Shown: positions 13,837 to 26,880, counted from the first letter of the stretch. The stretch: 64,000 nt of DNA from Glycine soja (GCF_004193775.1 NC_041011.1:42167167-42231166); one strand, 5' to 3'. Numbers and translations: made by a program. The notes: generated by a model from the sequence alone, not told the origin.

Positions 13837-16800
13837 ATGGATCAAAGCATGGATTCGAACAATGGACCCGTATCTACCGGGTCGGAGTCAAGTGGATCCG
13901 ATTCTTACGAGTCCGATCCAAGTCCAAACGTCATATATACCCAACCCCGAATATCCCCTTCATTTTTTCCACCTTCACCTTCTCCCTCTGTGGTGTTCCC
14001 TGCTGCTACTGAGAGCGGAGATTCGTCTCCCCCTTCTGTTACCTTCCCCACTCCGTACCAATCACAAAAACCTCACCGCCTGAAGTCGCTCCCCATTTCG
14101 GTGCCCTCAATTACCGCGAGAATTATGAAAGGGGGGCGATCGCACCGCCCTCAGAGCTCTGACCCGCCGGACGAGTGGGTGGACGGGTCCTGGACGGTGG
14201 ACTGCATCTGCGGCGTCACCTTCGACGACGGCGAGGAGATGGTCAAATGCGACGAGTGCGGCGTGTGGGTCCACACGCGCTGCTCTCGCTACGTCAAGGG
14301 CGACGACACCTTCGCATGTGACAAGTGCAAGGCCAGGCACAACAGCAACAGCAACAACACCACCACCACCACCACCAACACCACCAACCCCATGGAGACC
14401 GAGGTGGCGCAGTTCCTCGTGGAACTCCCCACAAAAACCATTTCCATGGACAACAAAAAAGCCCTCCCCTCCAGGCCCAGGCTCTGGACCGATAAGCCCA
14501 TCGAGGAGCGGGTCCATGTTCAGGGCCCACCGGGCGGAGACCCTTCCATCTTCGCTGGCCAAAGCGCCTCCTCGATTTTCACGCCCCAGCTCTGGAAGGC
14601 ATGCGGGTATGTCCCTAAGAAGTTCAGTTTTAAGTACAATGAGTTCCCTTTCTTGAATAATGATAACGATAACGAGGGCGGGCCAGCAAAAGATGATAGT
14701 AACGATAATGGGGCTGGTGCTGGGGCTCTTGTTTCTCTGTCCAAAGAGGGTAACAACATTGCTTCTGCTGCTCCTGTGTTGAACACTTCTTCCCCTGTTG
14801 GGGCTTCGGTTGAAACGAGATCTGGCCAGGGCAAGGGCGCGGACACGGGCAAGTTTGGGAGCGAGGACGTGCCACCACGTGTCCCCAGTGACGTCAAGAA
14901 GGAGAGGACTCTGCTGAGGCCACCTGTTGTTCATAACAGTCAGCGTAGCAAAGGGGATTTCGTCGGGAATTCGAGTTCCAAGGAGAGGAGTGGGAAGAAA
15001 CGCCTTAGGACTTCTGACAGGGAGGTAGATCCCAGGAAGAAAACGCTGCATTCCTCCAAAACAGGTTATTTCGTTTTTTTTTTCTTTTTTTTTATTTTGC
15101 TCTGCTTTTTGATATTGTTATCTTGGAAATTCATTGTATTAAAATTGTGACGGTTTTGTTGCTTTTCTTGATACTGTGGACTGGTGTGATTGCAATGGCG
15201 GTCAAAAAGACCCTAAAACCTGGCTGCAATTGTGGTGGTATACTGCTTTTTTAAACCATTGTATTGAATTTTCTTAAAAGTCCAATGTCCATATCTTCAT
15301 CAAGATCTGTGCTCAGAAATTTCCTTTTGTAACTGTTATTGAATTGCTAGTTACTTTACTAGGAATAAAAGTTATCTGTGTTTTGGTTTCATTATGTGGC
15401 CATAAGCAAACATCGTCTGCTATGGTGGTGTTTCACATCTTGGCATGCTTGACATGCACTTTTCTTGACTCTTCTCTTTTCTCCTTTGTTTTGCTTACTA
15501 GTGGTTACGCCCACCGCTGATGGAAAGCAATTGGAATTTTGTGAGGATAGAGGATCAAAGATTTTCAAGGCTGACACTCGGAGCATAAAGAACAAAAACT
15601 TAAAAGACATGGTGGTTCAAGAACATGTTTCTGATGATCATGTAGCTGTGGATACTACCATGGAGGAGCCAAATAACAACTTAACAACTACCGAGGACTC
15701 CTCAGAACCATTATATCCTGACATGACTAAACATGGTGTTTCTGTTGGAGATGTTGTAGCAGAAGAGAAGGCTAGCCATAAAACTCCTACTTTGGTTGAG
15801 ATGTCTTCCAAGACTGATGATGCTGTTACATCATCTTTAAAGCAGAACTATGTTGGAAATGCTTCAGTTAAAGAAAAGGTATGGATTACTGACACTGCCA
15901 AAATCAAAGATTGGCATATGAAATCTCTGTTTTGTGATTATCATATGTGTCAATTAGGGATGCTCTGTTTCTGTCCATTCTATTTTTAATATGGTTGCAT
16001 TGATATTGGTCATGCTCTGCTAGGTTCTTGTATTATTGCATACTACTTGTTCTGGGTTTAAGAAAACAAAATTTGAGAGAACTTCTTATATCTCGTAAGT
16101 ACTAACTGAAAATGCTAGGCCTTTATTCCTCCCTCCCCCAAGAATAGGATCTTCCATCAGTGCATCAGTTTTTTTGATACTGAGCTTGTAATCTTGCTAG
16201 AATATGGGTTACTTAAAGTTTCAGTTTGGGAGCCATAGTCTATGTCTGAAGATTTTATTTCTAACCATTCAAAATATTTTTAATAGGTTTATCCATGCAT
16301 AATTTTATGGATATTTTGTCTTGTCTTTTATGCCTTTAGATTTGATATCACACTGCATTTTGATGACATATATTGCTTCTGTAAACTAGGATGGAGATTG
16401 CTTGGTAGCTGATAACGCAGACGATACTTTAGTAGTAAGAAGTGCAGCAAGTCCTCGCACAGAAGGTCATTGTGGTTCTGCACCAGAACTTGTGGATAAC
16501 CAAGTTTCTCAAGATCTTGACCGTAACATGCGTTCTAGCTCTACAAAATGCAAAGTTAAGATGAGGAGAGATGATGTTGATAATTTTAGGAAGCCCTCAA
16601 ATTTTCATTCTTCTCCTATGAGTGATCTAAAAAACAATGATAAACCTTCTGACCACACTTCTGATATTGTTAAAGTGAATGATGCTCCAGTTCCCAGTTT
16701 ACCATCATGTGAAAGTAAGGTGGGTGGTTTTGATATTTCATCAGAACCAATACCTGCTGATCATACCAATAAACCCAATGAATTATCTGGTGATTTTTGT

Positions 16801-19800
16801 CAAAGAAAACAGGATCCGGTGGGGTCTGAAGGTTCCTTCGAAACACAAAAGGGATTTACAGAAACAAAAGACAGTTTGGATGCTGCTAAAGATCCATCAA
16901 AATCCGAAGCAATTGGATGTCTGCCTAAAGTTGGAAAGTCATCTCCAACTTCATCAACCATGAACTCCAAATCATTGGGTCATGACATCAAATCTGAAGA
17001 TACTGAAATCCCTAATTCTTTTACGAAGCATGGAGTGATGGCTGATAGTAACATTCACACAAAGAATGAAAATTGTCCAAGTGATGCTGCCAGGGATGAA
17101 AATCAAAAGAAGTCTGTAAAAGAGCGACCAAAATCCTCTTTGAATTCGAATTCAAAAGGATTGCAGTCAAGCAGGAGTATGCAAAATTCTGTCCCAAAGC
17201 AAGTGAATTCAGATGCCAGAGATTCTGTTCATGTTTCATCTTCTAAACCTTTGATACATCAGACTGCAAGTATATTAGGCTCTAGTGAGTCTAATGCATC
17301 ATTGCACCATCAGAAGGTTTTACAAGTGCAGAATAAGATTTCATCTTCAGCGCCACAGAAAGTTGAAAAACTTAACCAAACAAACATCCACACTTCCTCC
17401 AAGTTGAATCAAAGTCATGTATCATCAGTGAATCCTTCTCCAATATCGAATTCTTCAATGCTGAGTGATGAAGAGGTATGAGCTGGACTTCTACTTTTCT
17501 TTAAGTTTCGAAGAAGTTTCTCTACATAATATGCTTCCTTGTTTCCTTTTCTCTATTAACTTATCCCTTTTTTTTTGTTGGTAGCTTGCTCTTCTATTGC
17601 ATCAAGAACTGAATAGTTCTCCTCGTGTACCTCGTGTGCCCCGAGCACGCCATGCAGGTAGCTTGCCCCAGTTGACTTCTGCTAGTGCTACAAGCATGCT
17701 AATGAAGCGAACATCGGGTGGAGGAAAGGATCATTATTTGGTAGGATTTTTTGACAAATAAAATTCATAAATCTTGCTTCTTAAATCAATTTTATTTATA
17801 GAATTTTCACAAGCTTTCACAATAAAGATGATCAATTTGGCTCTGTAATGTGACTAATTCCATTATAAATTATAATTTGCACAGGTATCTAGACGAAAAC
17901 ACAAGGATGCATCTAGACCTGGGTCTGGCAGTTCTCGTGAACTTGAAGATGAAGCTAAAAAGATAGAGAAGGAGAAGGGTCCATCCTCGTCTGATCAGAG
18001 GAAACTAGATATGTCATATGTGGAAGATGCTCCTGCAAGGGAAGAAGGCCTTGCATCTATGGCAGTGACAAACTCCATCACAAACAATACTGTTTCTTCC
18101 ACCTCTGGAATTGCAAACAGCGATGCATCCTCCCCTCCGGAGGATCAGAATTTGTCATCTATGCGTAACTCACCTAGGAATGTATCTGATGATGATACAG
18201 CAACTGCTGGAAGGCCAGTTCATCGCACCTTACCTGGTAGCTTCCTGTCAGGGAAATAATGAATGCTATTTTTGTGTTTGTTTAAATCATGCATTTCCGT
18301 TATTTAATATCTGGACTATACATAAGATCAAACATTGTTGGTTTATAAAACAGTGATTTTACTAATTTTGAATGCTGGCCTTTTAAAACTCATCCAGTTA
18401 TCTAAGCTTTAGTTTCAGTTTTGGGGTACATTGACAAATGCTGTTAGGAGTGCCAATTCCAAATTTCCAACCATTAATTCAAGTGAATTTTTAGATATAA
18501 TAAATTGATAAGTGAAAGGTTGTGTCTATTGGTATGCGTGTGATGATAATTTCTAAGAGGAGGGGACTTTTGAATCGTAAGAAGTAATTAATTAGTGCTT
18601 ATTAAAAAATTCATTAGAAGTTATTACCACGACTATCTATAGAGATTCTTGAGATGAAAAGAACCACCCCAAGTTGAAGAGGGTTCATGTACTCAAGTAG
18701 AAGAGATGTGAGACAATGTTTATCATTTTTTGCAATTTTTGAGTGGAAAAGTTGGATTTGTGGGTGATACACGATTTGGAGAGGGTTTTTAAATTGTCTA
18801 GAAAGCTTGTTAAAACTTTTGAGACTGTTTTGTGGATGTAGGCAAGTGATGTCGAATCACGTTAATTTGTGTTCTTCCTCTATTTCTATTTGTGATATAG
18901 CTTTGTGTGTTCTTTCTTTTGATCCTTATTGTGTGTTCTGGGGTATTTTCCCCAATAGCAGTATCAAAACTCATTACCACCACTAAAAATAGTAGTTCTT
19001 GAGATGAGAAGAACCACCCCAAGATGAACCCAAGTAGAAGAGATGTGAGAGGGTCTCTTGTGAGTGAGTTTTTACGATTTGTAATTTTTGAGTGGGAGAA
19101 TTGATTTGTAGGGTGATATACTATTGGGGAAGGTTTCTCAAGTTTGTCCAAAAAACTTGTAATCTTATTTGGTATAGTGAAACACTTTTGAGATGACGTA
19201 GGCAAGATGTGTCGAACCATGTTAATTTTTGCATTCTACTATTTCTATTTGTCGTGTGGTTTTGTGTGTTGTATTCTTTGATCCTTGTGTGTGTGTGGTG
19301 GGTTTTTACCCAACAATGGTATCAAACATCATCACCACCACTATAAATAGAGGTTCTTGAGATGAGAAGAACCATCCCAAGTTGAAGAGGAGATCACATA
19401 CCTAAGTAGAAGAGATTGTGAATCCGAAAGATGTTGGAGAGTCTCTTGTGAGTGAGAGAATGTTTATCATTTCTTGTAGCTTTTGAGTGGAGGACTCAGA
19501 TTTGTTGGGTGACACTATTTGTGGAGGGTTTTTTAAGTTTGTCCAAAAAACCTATCTTATTTGAGATAGTGTGTAAGACAATTGTGTTGATGTAGGTAAG
19601 AGGTGTTGAACCACGTTAATTGTTAATTTGTGCTCTTCCGCTGTTTTTGTTTGTGGTGTGTTTTGTGTGTGTTTTATCCTTTGGTCCTTGTTTTGGTGTA
19701 TGGGTTTTTTTTTCCTCCAACAATGGTATCAAAGTTGATGGTGTGGCCAGGTGACCAGTTAGATGACTATTGAATTGAAATAATGTTAATGGTGGATCCT

Positions 19801-22800
19801 TGTGTTGTGAAGATCTTCTTGGTGATGTGAAAGCTAAGTGACATGTTTTGTTGGTGGCATCTAATAGTGGTGCAAATATAAGTAGTGTCACCCTCCAATA
19901 CTAATAGAGGAACATTGAGATTAGAGGTATGACGTGGAGCAAACCAAAGTTTGCGCAGCAGAAACATGATTTGAAAAAAAAAAAAATTAAGATAGTTGTG
20001 ATGAACTTCCATGATGACAGGAGTTAAGAGGCTAATGACGAGGGTTGAAAATTTTAATTGAGAGATTGTTGGCAATGCCAATTCCAAATTTCCAACTATT
20101 AACTCAACTGAGTAATTTTGAAACATGATTAGTTGATAAGTGAAAGTTTGTAACTATTTTATGTGTGGTTACAATTTCTAGGGAGGTGATTCTTGGAATT
20201 ATAAGAAACAATTAATTGATTCTTATTCAAAAAGTCTTTAGAAGACACCCATCACTATACAATAAGGGGTTCATGAGATGGGAGAACTACCCTAAGTTGA
20301 AGCGGGGGGGTTTCACGAATCCAAGTAGAAGAGATAGATGTGAGAGAATCAGGTTTGTAGGGTGATACATTATTTAGGGAGGGTTTTTCAAGTTTATCCA
20401 GAAAACTTGTAATCTTATTTGAGATAGAACACTTTTGAGATGGTTTTGTGGATGTATGAAATGTCGAATCAGGCTAATTTGTGTTCTTCCACTATTTCTA
20501 TTTGTGATATGTCTTTGTGTATGTTCTATCCTTTGTTCCTTATTGTGTAAGCAGGGGGTTTTCCCGAACAAATACAATATAGGTTTTATCGCAAAAAATA
20601 CTTTTATATAGTCAATCATAAACCATATGTGATGTAGGTTTGAGCATGACCATCTCTTGTAATCTACTAGGCATGGACTTTGGCATAGCTAGTGTTTAAA
20701 ATGTAGGACACTAAGACACCACATATATATTTACGTTTTTCTCAATAATAATGAGCCTCAAAAAGAATATTGCTCCCTCCATTCCAAAACATTGGGTGTT
20801 TTAGCTTTTTATTTTTGTTTCAAAACTTTGGTGGTTTTAGAATTCCAATATATAATTGTGCAATTTTTTCCAATTGTGTCCTTGTATGTAGTTGAGTAAT
20901 TAATACCTTTTTAATGGAGTATTGATAACTTTGTGTTTTAAGGTACCTATAATGGAGCATTTATGTTACTTTTTTAGTGTAGTAGTATAAAGTACTGTTT
21001 CGTAGGAGGATAAATAGAGTGGTTGAAAATATTATAGAAAAATGTAAAACAATAAATGAGGGTAATGTAGTCTTAGTCTGCATATATTAAATATTTCTTA
21101 ATTTGTGTGCAAAAACCTTAAACACCCAAAGTTTTGGAATGGAGGAAGTAAGAGACATTAGTTTTATAACGGAAGAACTTGGTTTCTTTACAGAAATCCC
21201 CCAAATAAGAAAATCAAGTTATATTTTTTAAGAAATGTATATTCGCCTTAAACCAACTTTTTAAGTTTTTTCGATGATAACAAACCTGAAAAAAATTGAG
21301 ACATTATTTTTTAATATTAGTTTGTGTCCATCCATATGGAAGTGTCAACTCAAATGTCTGACAAAAATTATTATTTTTTTAATTAAACACCTAATGAGAA
21401 GTGTTTGACATGTGTTAGGAACTTCAAATAGGAGAGTTATGCTTCATAGCTTGTAATTTGTAGGCAGGCAAACACTGAATATCTGAGTTTCAATTTAATG
21501 TTTTTTGTTAAATCATAAAATGGAAAGAAAAATAATTCATGGGTTTATCGAGCAATTTGTGGATAGTTTCTTACTATACATATGTATCCAAATGCAGGTT
21601 TAATCAATGATATTATGAGCAAAGGCAGGCGTATGACATATGAGGAACTCTGTAATGCTGTGCTACCGGTATGGTTCTTTATTAGTGTTGTTTTTGTGGT
21701 TTCTACTCTTTTTTTTTAATTTTTTTTATTGGCATGTGTTGAAATGGGTTGTCTGTGACTCTGAACGGTTGTTTTTCTTGTGTTTTGTCACAGCACTGGC
21801 ATAACTTGAGGAAGCATAATGGAGAGCGTTATGCATACTCAAGTCACTCTCAGGCTGTTCTTGATTGTTTGAGGAACCGGCATGAATGGGCAAGGTTGGT
21901 TGATCGTGGTCCAAAGGTATGCAGCTGCAATTGTCATGATCACTTTTCAACTGTCTATTGCTTATTGAATAATGATGAAGATTTCATTTTCAAAAACCCT
22001 GTCAACAGGGATTTAATTTGTGACTTACCAAATTATCCTATTATGTTTTATTTAAAATTCTGTGTTACATCAATTTGTGAACAATCGGAAGCTTGGTTGC
22101 ACTTGTTTTTATTATTGCCGCATAAAGCATTGACTTTAGCCAGGATGTGAGATGTTAGTCCTATTTGATCTTTCTGCTGCAATGTGGTCCCCATTTCCTT
22201 TCTGTTTGTCTCATTGTCTATCTATCTTCATATTATTATGAATTTTGAGTAAAGGAAATGGCAAAAGGGGACTACATATGTCTGCCATGTGTAACCTGCT
22301 GTGTGATTCTGTATCAACCAATTTCAATATCTTAAAATTTTCTTCATTTAATGATTTAGTGTTTGGTTGGAGAGAAATAAAGGAGAGTGGAGGGTAAATG
22401 TGGGGGACTAAACACATTTCAACCAAATTTTACTCATTTCGTCTTTCCTTACTAGTTACAAGATGACTTGCTTTTATCTTTGTTTACTTTCTGTGACATT
22501 GCTGCTATATGTACTGTCTAAAAACCTTTCAATCTAAACATGAGTCAATGTTTCAGACAAATTCTAATAGGAAAAGGCGTAAACTGGATGCGGAAGAGTC
22601 TGATGATAACGGATATGGTAAGGGAAGAACTGCAAAAGATGTTGAAGGGAAGAACTTTGAGTTGCAAAAAGAAGAGTTCCCTAAAGGCAAGCGTAAAGCT
22701 CGAAAACGTAGGCGCCTTGCTCTTCAGGGAAGAGCAGTGAAGGATGTCAGGAGGAGACAGAAAGTTAGCTCGCTAACGGATGAGGATCTGGGTCCATTCT

Positions 22801-22898
22801 CCAATTCTAGTGAAGAGAGCATGTTCAGTGAAGATGAAATTCAGGCTGGCAGAATTTGTCCTGCTGGAAGTTCATCAGATGAGGCAGGTAGTGCCTAA
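13837..22898 (+). CDS. PHD-finger protein (RING/FYVE/PHD superfamily), 8 exons
   Basis: Coding exons: 13837-15064, 15502-15878, 16390-17475, 17585-17740, 17885-18236, 21598-21668, 21794-21916 and 22557-22898. Every junction is GT-AG and phases agree, giving 1244 residues ending in TAA. The start is the first ATG (MDQSMDSNNG); the reading frame is open further upstream only through a GTG. Near residues 122-168 a PHD finger shows CICG, CDEC, HTRC and CDKC, a Cys4-His-Cys3 zinc site used to read histone tails. It is followed by an Asn/Thr homopolymer stretch and a conserved block with LPTKTISMDNKK, RPRLWTDKP, VHVQGPPGGDPS and LWKACGYVPKKF. The middle (exons 2-5) is Ser-rich, low in structure and probably disordered. 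The C-terminal block LINDIMSKGRRMTYEEL to DCLRNRHEWARLVDRGPK is well conserved in plants and is followed by a basic KRKARKRRR nuclear signal. A nuclear chromatin role is inferred; I recall similar Arabidopsis proteins only as unnamed PHD-family members. Confidence 0.92.
14341..14393 (+). repeat. CAR/ACC trinucleotide repeat in the PHD gene
   Basis: An imperfect AACAGC then ACC/ACA repeat in the first exon encodes an Asn-Ser-Asn-Thr tract straight after the PHD finger. It stays in frame. Such tracts vary in length between alleles and are usually disordered linkers. Confidence 0.8.
18442..20570 (+). mobile_element. Non-coding LTR retroelement inside a PHD-gene intron
   Basis: The left LTR (18442-18957) starts TGTTAGGAGTGCCAATTCC and the right LTR (20067-20570) starts TGTTGGCAATGCCAATTCC; both run through AAATTTCCAAC and share the block around GAGATGRGARAACYACCC. 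The right copy ends in ACA. Flanks are AATGC (18437-18441) and AATAC (20571-20575), a likely 5-bp target duplication with one change. A purine-rich stretch (TTGAGAGA) precedes the right LTR. The sequence TGGTATCAAAG at 19724-19734 fits a primer site for initiator Met tRNA, as in copia-type elements. No gag or pol reading frame is present, so the element would have depended on another for movement. The internal region contains extra copies of the LTR tail, entered separately. Confidence 0.82.
18618..19734 (+). repeat. Tandem copies of the LTR tail inside the LTR element
   Basis: The 3' part of the LTR, from the ATTACCACGACTAT/CATCACCACCACTAT segment through GAGATGAGAAGAACCA, GTAGAAGAGAT, TTGAGTGG, the GTAGGCAAG...TCGAACCA segment to CCCAACA, occurs three times head to tail: about 18618-18957, 18958-19315 and 19316-19722. 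Each is followed by a primer-site-like GTATCAAA. Counting the right LTR the tail is present four times in 2 kb. Copies differ by many substitutions, so the duplication is not recent. Confidence 0.75.
20773..21148. mobile_element. Stowaway-like MITE in the PHD-gene intron
   Basis: The left end reads CTCCCTCCATTCCAAAAC and the right end, on the other strand, CTTCCTCCATTCCAAAAC, both leading into a TTTGGGTGTTT-type block. This CTCCCTCC terminus is the hallmark of Stowaway elements of the Tc1/mariner group. The length is about 376 bp. Flanks are AT-rich but an exact TA duplication is not clear on both sides. Confidence 0.8.
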
Positions 22899-23520
22899 TA
22901 TGAGCTAGCTAAATAACTCAACAGGTTTGTTTTTGCAAGAATAAATAATTGTTGGCTTGCAGTCTTCGCGAGCTTGTTAAGTGGAGGATGGATTGCGGGT
23001 GCTTAGTGTGATGTCACAGCGTATCAGTAGTGTAAATATTTGTAGCATTAGTTGTTTCTTTTTCTCATGCATGAGGCAGAACTGAATTGAGTAGGTTGTG
23101 TAGAATTTTTTAAGTGGCTAAGGATTCGGTTGAAGAGCAAGAAAGAATGTACAATTGAATTTGACTAGGAAATACTAATTTAGAAACTACCCTTGGTCGC
23201 TGGGAGCCTGGTATATGATTAATCTAATTTAACACGAGTCAGTGGTCTTGAGACATGGGTGTATACAAGGACAAGTAGATGTGGTAGCTTTGCCAAGGTC
23301 AATGTATAGGATAATTACTGATTGGCAACTGTTATTGATTGATTGTTGTAAAGTTCTTATTAGTTATTGTATAACATTTAGGCTTTGCATTTGTGTCTCT
23401 TGTTAGTCGACTTTATCTAGTAAGAATGTAAGAGAAGTCTTTTCTTGTTGTATTTCTTATTACTTTTTGCTGCTTCTGAAGTCCTGGCATGAAAACTGTG
23501 ATCTAATATGCGTTCAACGA
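22899..23520 (+). other. Probable 3' UTR of the PHD gene
   Basis: After the stop codon the sequence stays moderately unique for several hundred bases. An AATAAATAAT stretch near 22940 could serve as an early poly(A) signal; the true end is not determinable here. Confidence 0.4.
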
Positions 23521-23606
23521 AATCGATTACTTGCCATTTCAATCAGGTGGGATTATTGGAACGCATTGATCTCTGAACTGTTAATATTCTGGTATCTCTG
23601 GAACCA

Positions 23607-23660
23607 GGGTCGGCCCTAGGCATAGTGCAGGTTGTCACCACCCAGGGCCCATAACTAAAA
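23607..23660. mobile_element. Possible hAT transposon end
   Basis: The text CAGGGTCGGCCCTAGGCAT followed some 35 bases later by CCCAGGGCCCATAAC resembles the CAGGG(G)C/TGG ends common to plant hAT elements and their deletion derivatives. A second GGCCGGC...GGGCCC piece lies near 42267. No partner end was found for either, so only a relic is claimed. Confidence 0.35.
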
Positions 23661-24409
23661 GGTGTCTATTTTTTTTTTTCAAATTATAATTATTCAATAT
23701 TTTTTATAAATAGGTTGAAATTGTTTTTCTTTTTATTCAAATTAAAATGACATGTAGGTAGGAAGTATAAAAAATTTAGTTTTATCTGATATGTTATATT
23801 CAGAAGTTTATGTTAAATGAATTTTCAAGTAAGTGAGAGTTTAACATGTAATAAATCTATTATAATAACTTTAAAGTGTTTGTTTTTTAATAAAATAAAA
23901 AACACATACAACAACTCAGTATATAAAAAATTAAAAATAGAAGTTAGTATATTAATAAAGGACAAAAAAATGATAAGAAGAGGATTTTTAAGAAATGAAA
24001 TTGCATTAAAAAATTATATATACATATTGTATATTTTTTTTAAGGTGTGGGCTTATATATAAATATTTGTATTCATATAATTTTTGGGTGACATAAATTG
24101 AATGAAAATTATAATTTATTGTATTTATTGAGATTTGTTAAAATTATATTCTTGGTTAAATGTAATAAAATATATTGTTTTATAATAAAATTAAATGATT
24201 ATTTTTTATGCAAAATATGCTTATAACTTTAAATACTTTTATATAAGTTAAAATAAGTTTAATTCTTTTAAACAAAATTTCAGATTCAAGCATTAAATGA
24301 AATAAATGTGGTGGGGAAAAAAATAAAATTCATTCTTGTAAATTTTTTTATCTTTTTCTTCTCGCAATAATGTGCCGGATAAACTTACGTGTCTATGACT
24401 GTGCAAACA

Positions 24410-24910
24410 AATTAGTCCATTTACCAATTGAACGTTCACATGTGTTCAGACCCTTACTCTGTCTCTCCAATCTTTGTACCCCAAGCCAAACCTTCTTCTC
24501 TCTCTCTTCAACATCGATGTAGATCTGTTGGTGGTGATGATTGATTGGGGTGGCCTGGTGGGGGTGTTGGGAGGCTTGGGCGGTGGCAGATATGGTGGTG
24601 GTGGAGATGCGCGATGACATTGGGGTTGCAAATCTGAGGGAGAGAGGAACGCGTGAGCCTTTGAGGTGAAAGGAGGGTTGCGATAGTGGCATATTGCTAC
24701 TGCACCAAGATTTCCATGAGCTGCATATGGTGGGAACGACAATGGCGAACGTGTTTTGTGTTTGGTGGTTTGATGGTCGTGTTTGGAGGCGGATGGGAAC
24801 AGTTTAGTTTGAAGGTGCTGTTTCGTGTTTGGTGATGCAGGTGCTCTGGTGTGATGGGTTTAATGGGTGGTGTTTTGTGATGGCTGTTATGGCTTTGGGA
24901 GAAATGGCCT
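24410..24910. other. Unassigned GC-richer island
   Basis: About 500 bp with far higher GC than the flanks, containing a pyrimidine-rich stretch near 24455-24510 and then G-rich codon-like text (repeats of GGTGGT). Minus-strand ORFs of 98-99 codons here are Pro-rich and match nothing I know. It could be a captured gene fragment; no conserved motif supports a function. Confidence 0.35.
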
Positions 24911-25253
24911 TTTGATTTTTTTTTTTAATAATTTGTGGTAATTTTTAATCTTCATAAATTATATTTTAAAATTTAAATTAAAGAAAATGACAGATAGATT
25001 AGATTAGAATTCATCTAAATCTAGTTTTGACTTAAAAATATAACGCATTTTAATTTTGTTAGAATAAAAAATATATTAAAAATTTTACATAAATAAATTT
25101 TAAATATTTTGATATTTATATTAAGATCCTTATCTTCAACTTTGGAAGACATTTATATGTAGTAATACGAAGAAGTTGGAAAAGAAAAATCCACTAATGT
25201 GTCTTGGCTTTTAACATAAATAATACATTTTTTTTTTTTTTACAATCGAAAAC

Positions 25254-25321
25254 TTAGATACTTTCCTTCATACTAGAAGAAGCAGTATTAGATACTTTCC
25301 TTCACAGTAGAAGAAGCAATA
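25254..25321. repeat. 34-bp tandem duplication
   Basis: Two adjacent copies start TTAGATACTTTCCTTCA and end GAAGAAGCARTA, differing at a few positions. No function is apparent. Confidence 0.8.
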
Positions 25322-26259
25322 CAAGAAGGGACTTGATAAGAAACATGGTTGCTAGCATAGGACCGTGATGCTCTTGTAAGAAGATGAGTAACATGGTTGC
25401 CATGTGGTCTTATAAAACTCACTTCCAGAGTTTGGGGAAATGATCTCTACCGTCTTAAAATCTGAAAATTGTCTCAAGAGAATGTGAAAATATGAACAGC
25501 CTCTTATTGGTTTTAAAACACCATCCAGCGCCTTACATGGTTTTTTTTTTTTTTTTAAGCACCACTTTTATTCTTGGTAATTATACATTTACATTTTATT
25601 GATAATTTACCATTATATCATGAAGGAAGTGCTGGAAGCAAAATCCATTATGTGAACCATCAGAGGAAAATTTAACGTTCTTTATCACAGTGTGGGATGA
25701 TTGAAAGTAATTACAACTCATTTTTTTTTAATGATTATGATATGACATTAATTTGTTTATGTTTTGATTTTAACCTTTAAACATACAAATTAAAGTCAAT
25801 TTTTTATTCTATTATTTTTTATTGGTTTAATTTTGATTCATTGCCAATTAATCAATTTAATTCTTTTATTTATTGGATTAATTTTGTTTCATTGACAAAA
25901 GTATTATATATATTACATTAAGAATAAATCATTAATTTCTAAGAAATTATAATTTTATTTTTCTATAAAAAATACAAATTTAAAAGGGAAATAGTGAACT
26001 GAAAAGAACAAATAATATTAAAACCACTATAAATTACTCTTCATAATATATTAAAAACTAAGAATAAGTTATAAAAGTAAATTTATTTTCAACTATCAAA
26101 TAAAACATTTGTTATAGTTGAAAATAAACTTTTCCATTCAATAAATGTTTTTTTTAAGAAGATTCATTATACTTAACATTAGAAATATATTTTTTTTGAC
26201 TTTTTTATGCTTGGAAATAAAGACATTAATACATCAATACTATCAAATAAAAAATATTT

Positions 26260-26591
26260 TATTTACATATCAAAATCAAATTCCAAATATCAAAGTCAAC
26301 AAAATATTACATATATACATTAATGGTTAGTTATTATTTTTAATAAATAGTATAAAATATATTGACAAAAAAATATTTTATTAAATGATAAATTTTATTT
26401 TCAACTATAACAAATATTTTATTTACAATTCAAAATTAAATTCCAATGTCAAAGTCAGCAATATATATAACATTAATAGTTTAAAATGAAGTAATTATTT
26501 TTAATGAATGACATTAATACATTTATATTATCAAATAAAGAAATTATTATTTATATATTAAAATCAAATTCCATATGTCAAAGTCCAAGAG

Positions 26592-26639
<48 letters not shown>

Positions 26640-26773
26640 GTTAAGTAAATATTTTTAAAAAATAGCATAGAGTGACTTCTTAATAAAAATCTTTTATTAA
26701 ATGAAAACATTAATTTAGTTTCAACAAAATCAAATATTTGATTTAAAATTAAAATTAAAGTCCAAGTCAAAGT

Positions 26774-26847
<74 letters not shown>

Positions 26848-26880
26848 GACATTAATATGTTAATGCAAAGTAATTTTTTA
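26260..26880. repeat. Imperfect tandem array with nested (TA)n tracts
   Basis: Four diverged units share a core of the form TCAAAATYAAATTCCA..GTCAAAGTC, at about 26268-26299, 26429-26458, 26559-26587 and 26744-26776. Each core is followed by an AT stretch and then ATTAATG. In units three and four the AT stretch has grown into pure (TA)n runs (26595-26635 and 26779-26845). Confidence 0.7.

Larger units (their letters stand above)
18237..21597 (+). other. Large fifth intron of the PHD gene with nested insertions
   Basis: This 3.36 kb intron has a TG/GTAGCT donor and a TGCAG acceptor. Other introns of the gene are 109 to about 640 bp. The excess length is explained by a 2.1 kb LTR element (18442-20570) and a Stowaway-like MITE (20773-21148), so the undisturbed intron would be close to 0.85 kb. 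Confidence 0.85.

Noticed and set aside
14107..15051. 314-codon ORF antisense to exon 1 of the PHD gene
   Set aside because: It mirrors a GC-rich coding exon with a clear PHD finger on the other strand; its protein is low-complexity and shows no family motif.
15879..15989. Continuation of PHD exon 2 past its donor
   Set aside because: The GTATGG donor at 15879 joins exon 3 in phase; the extra codons are intron read-through.
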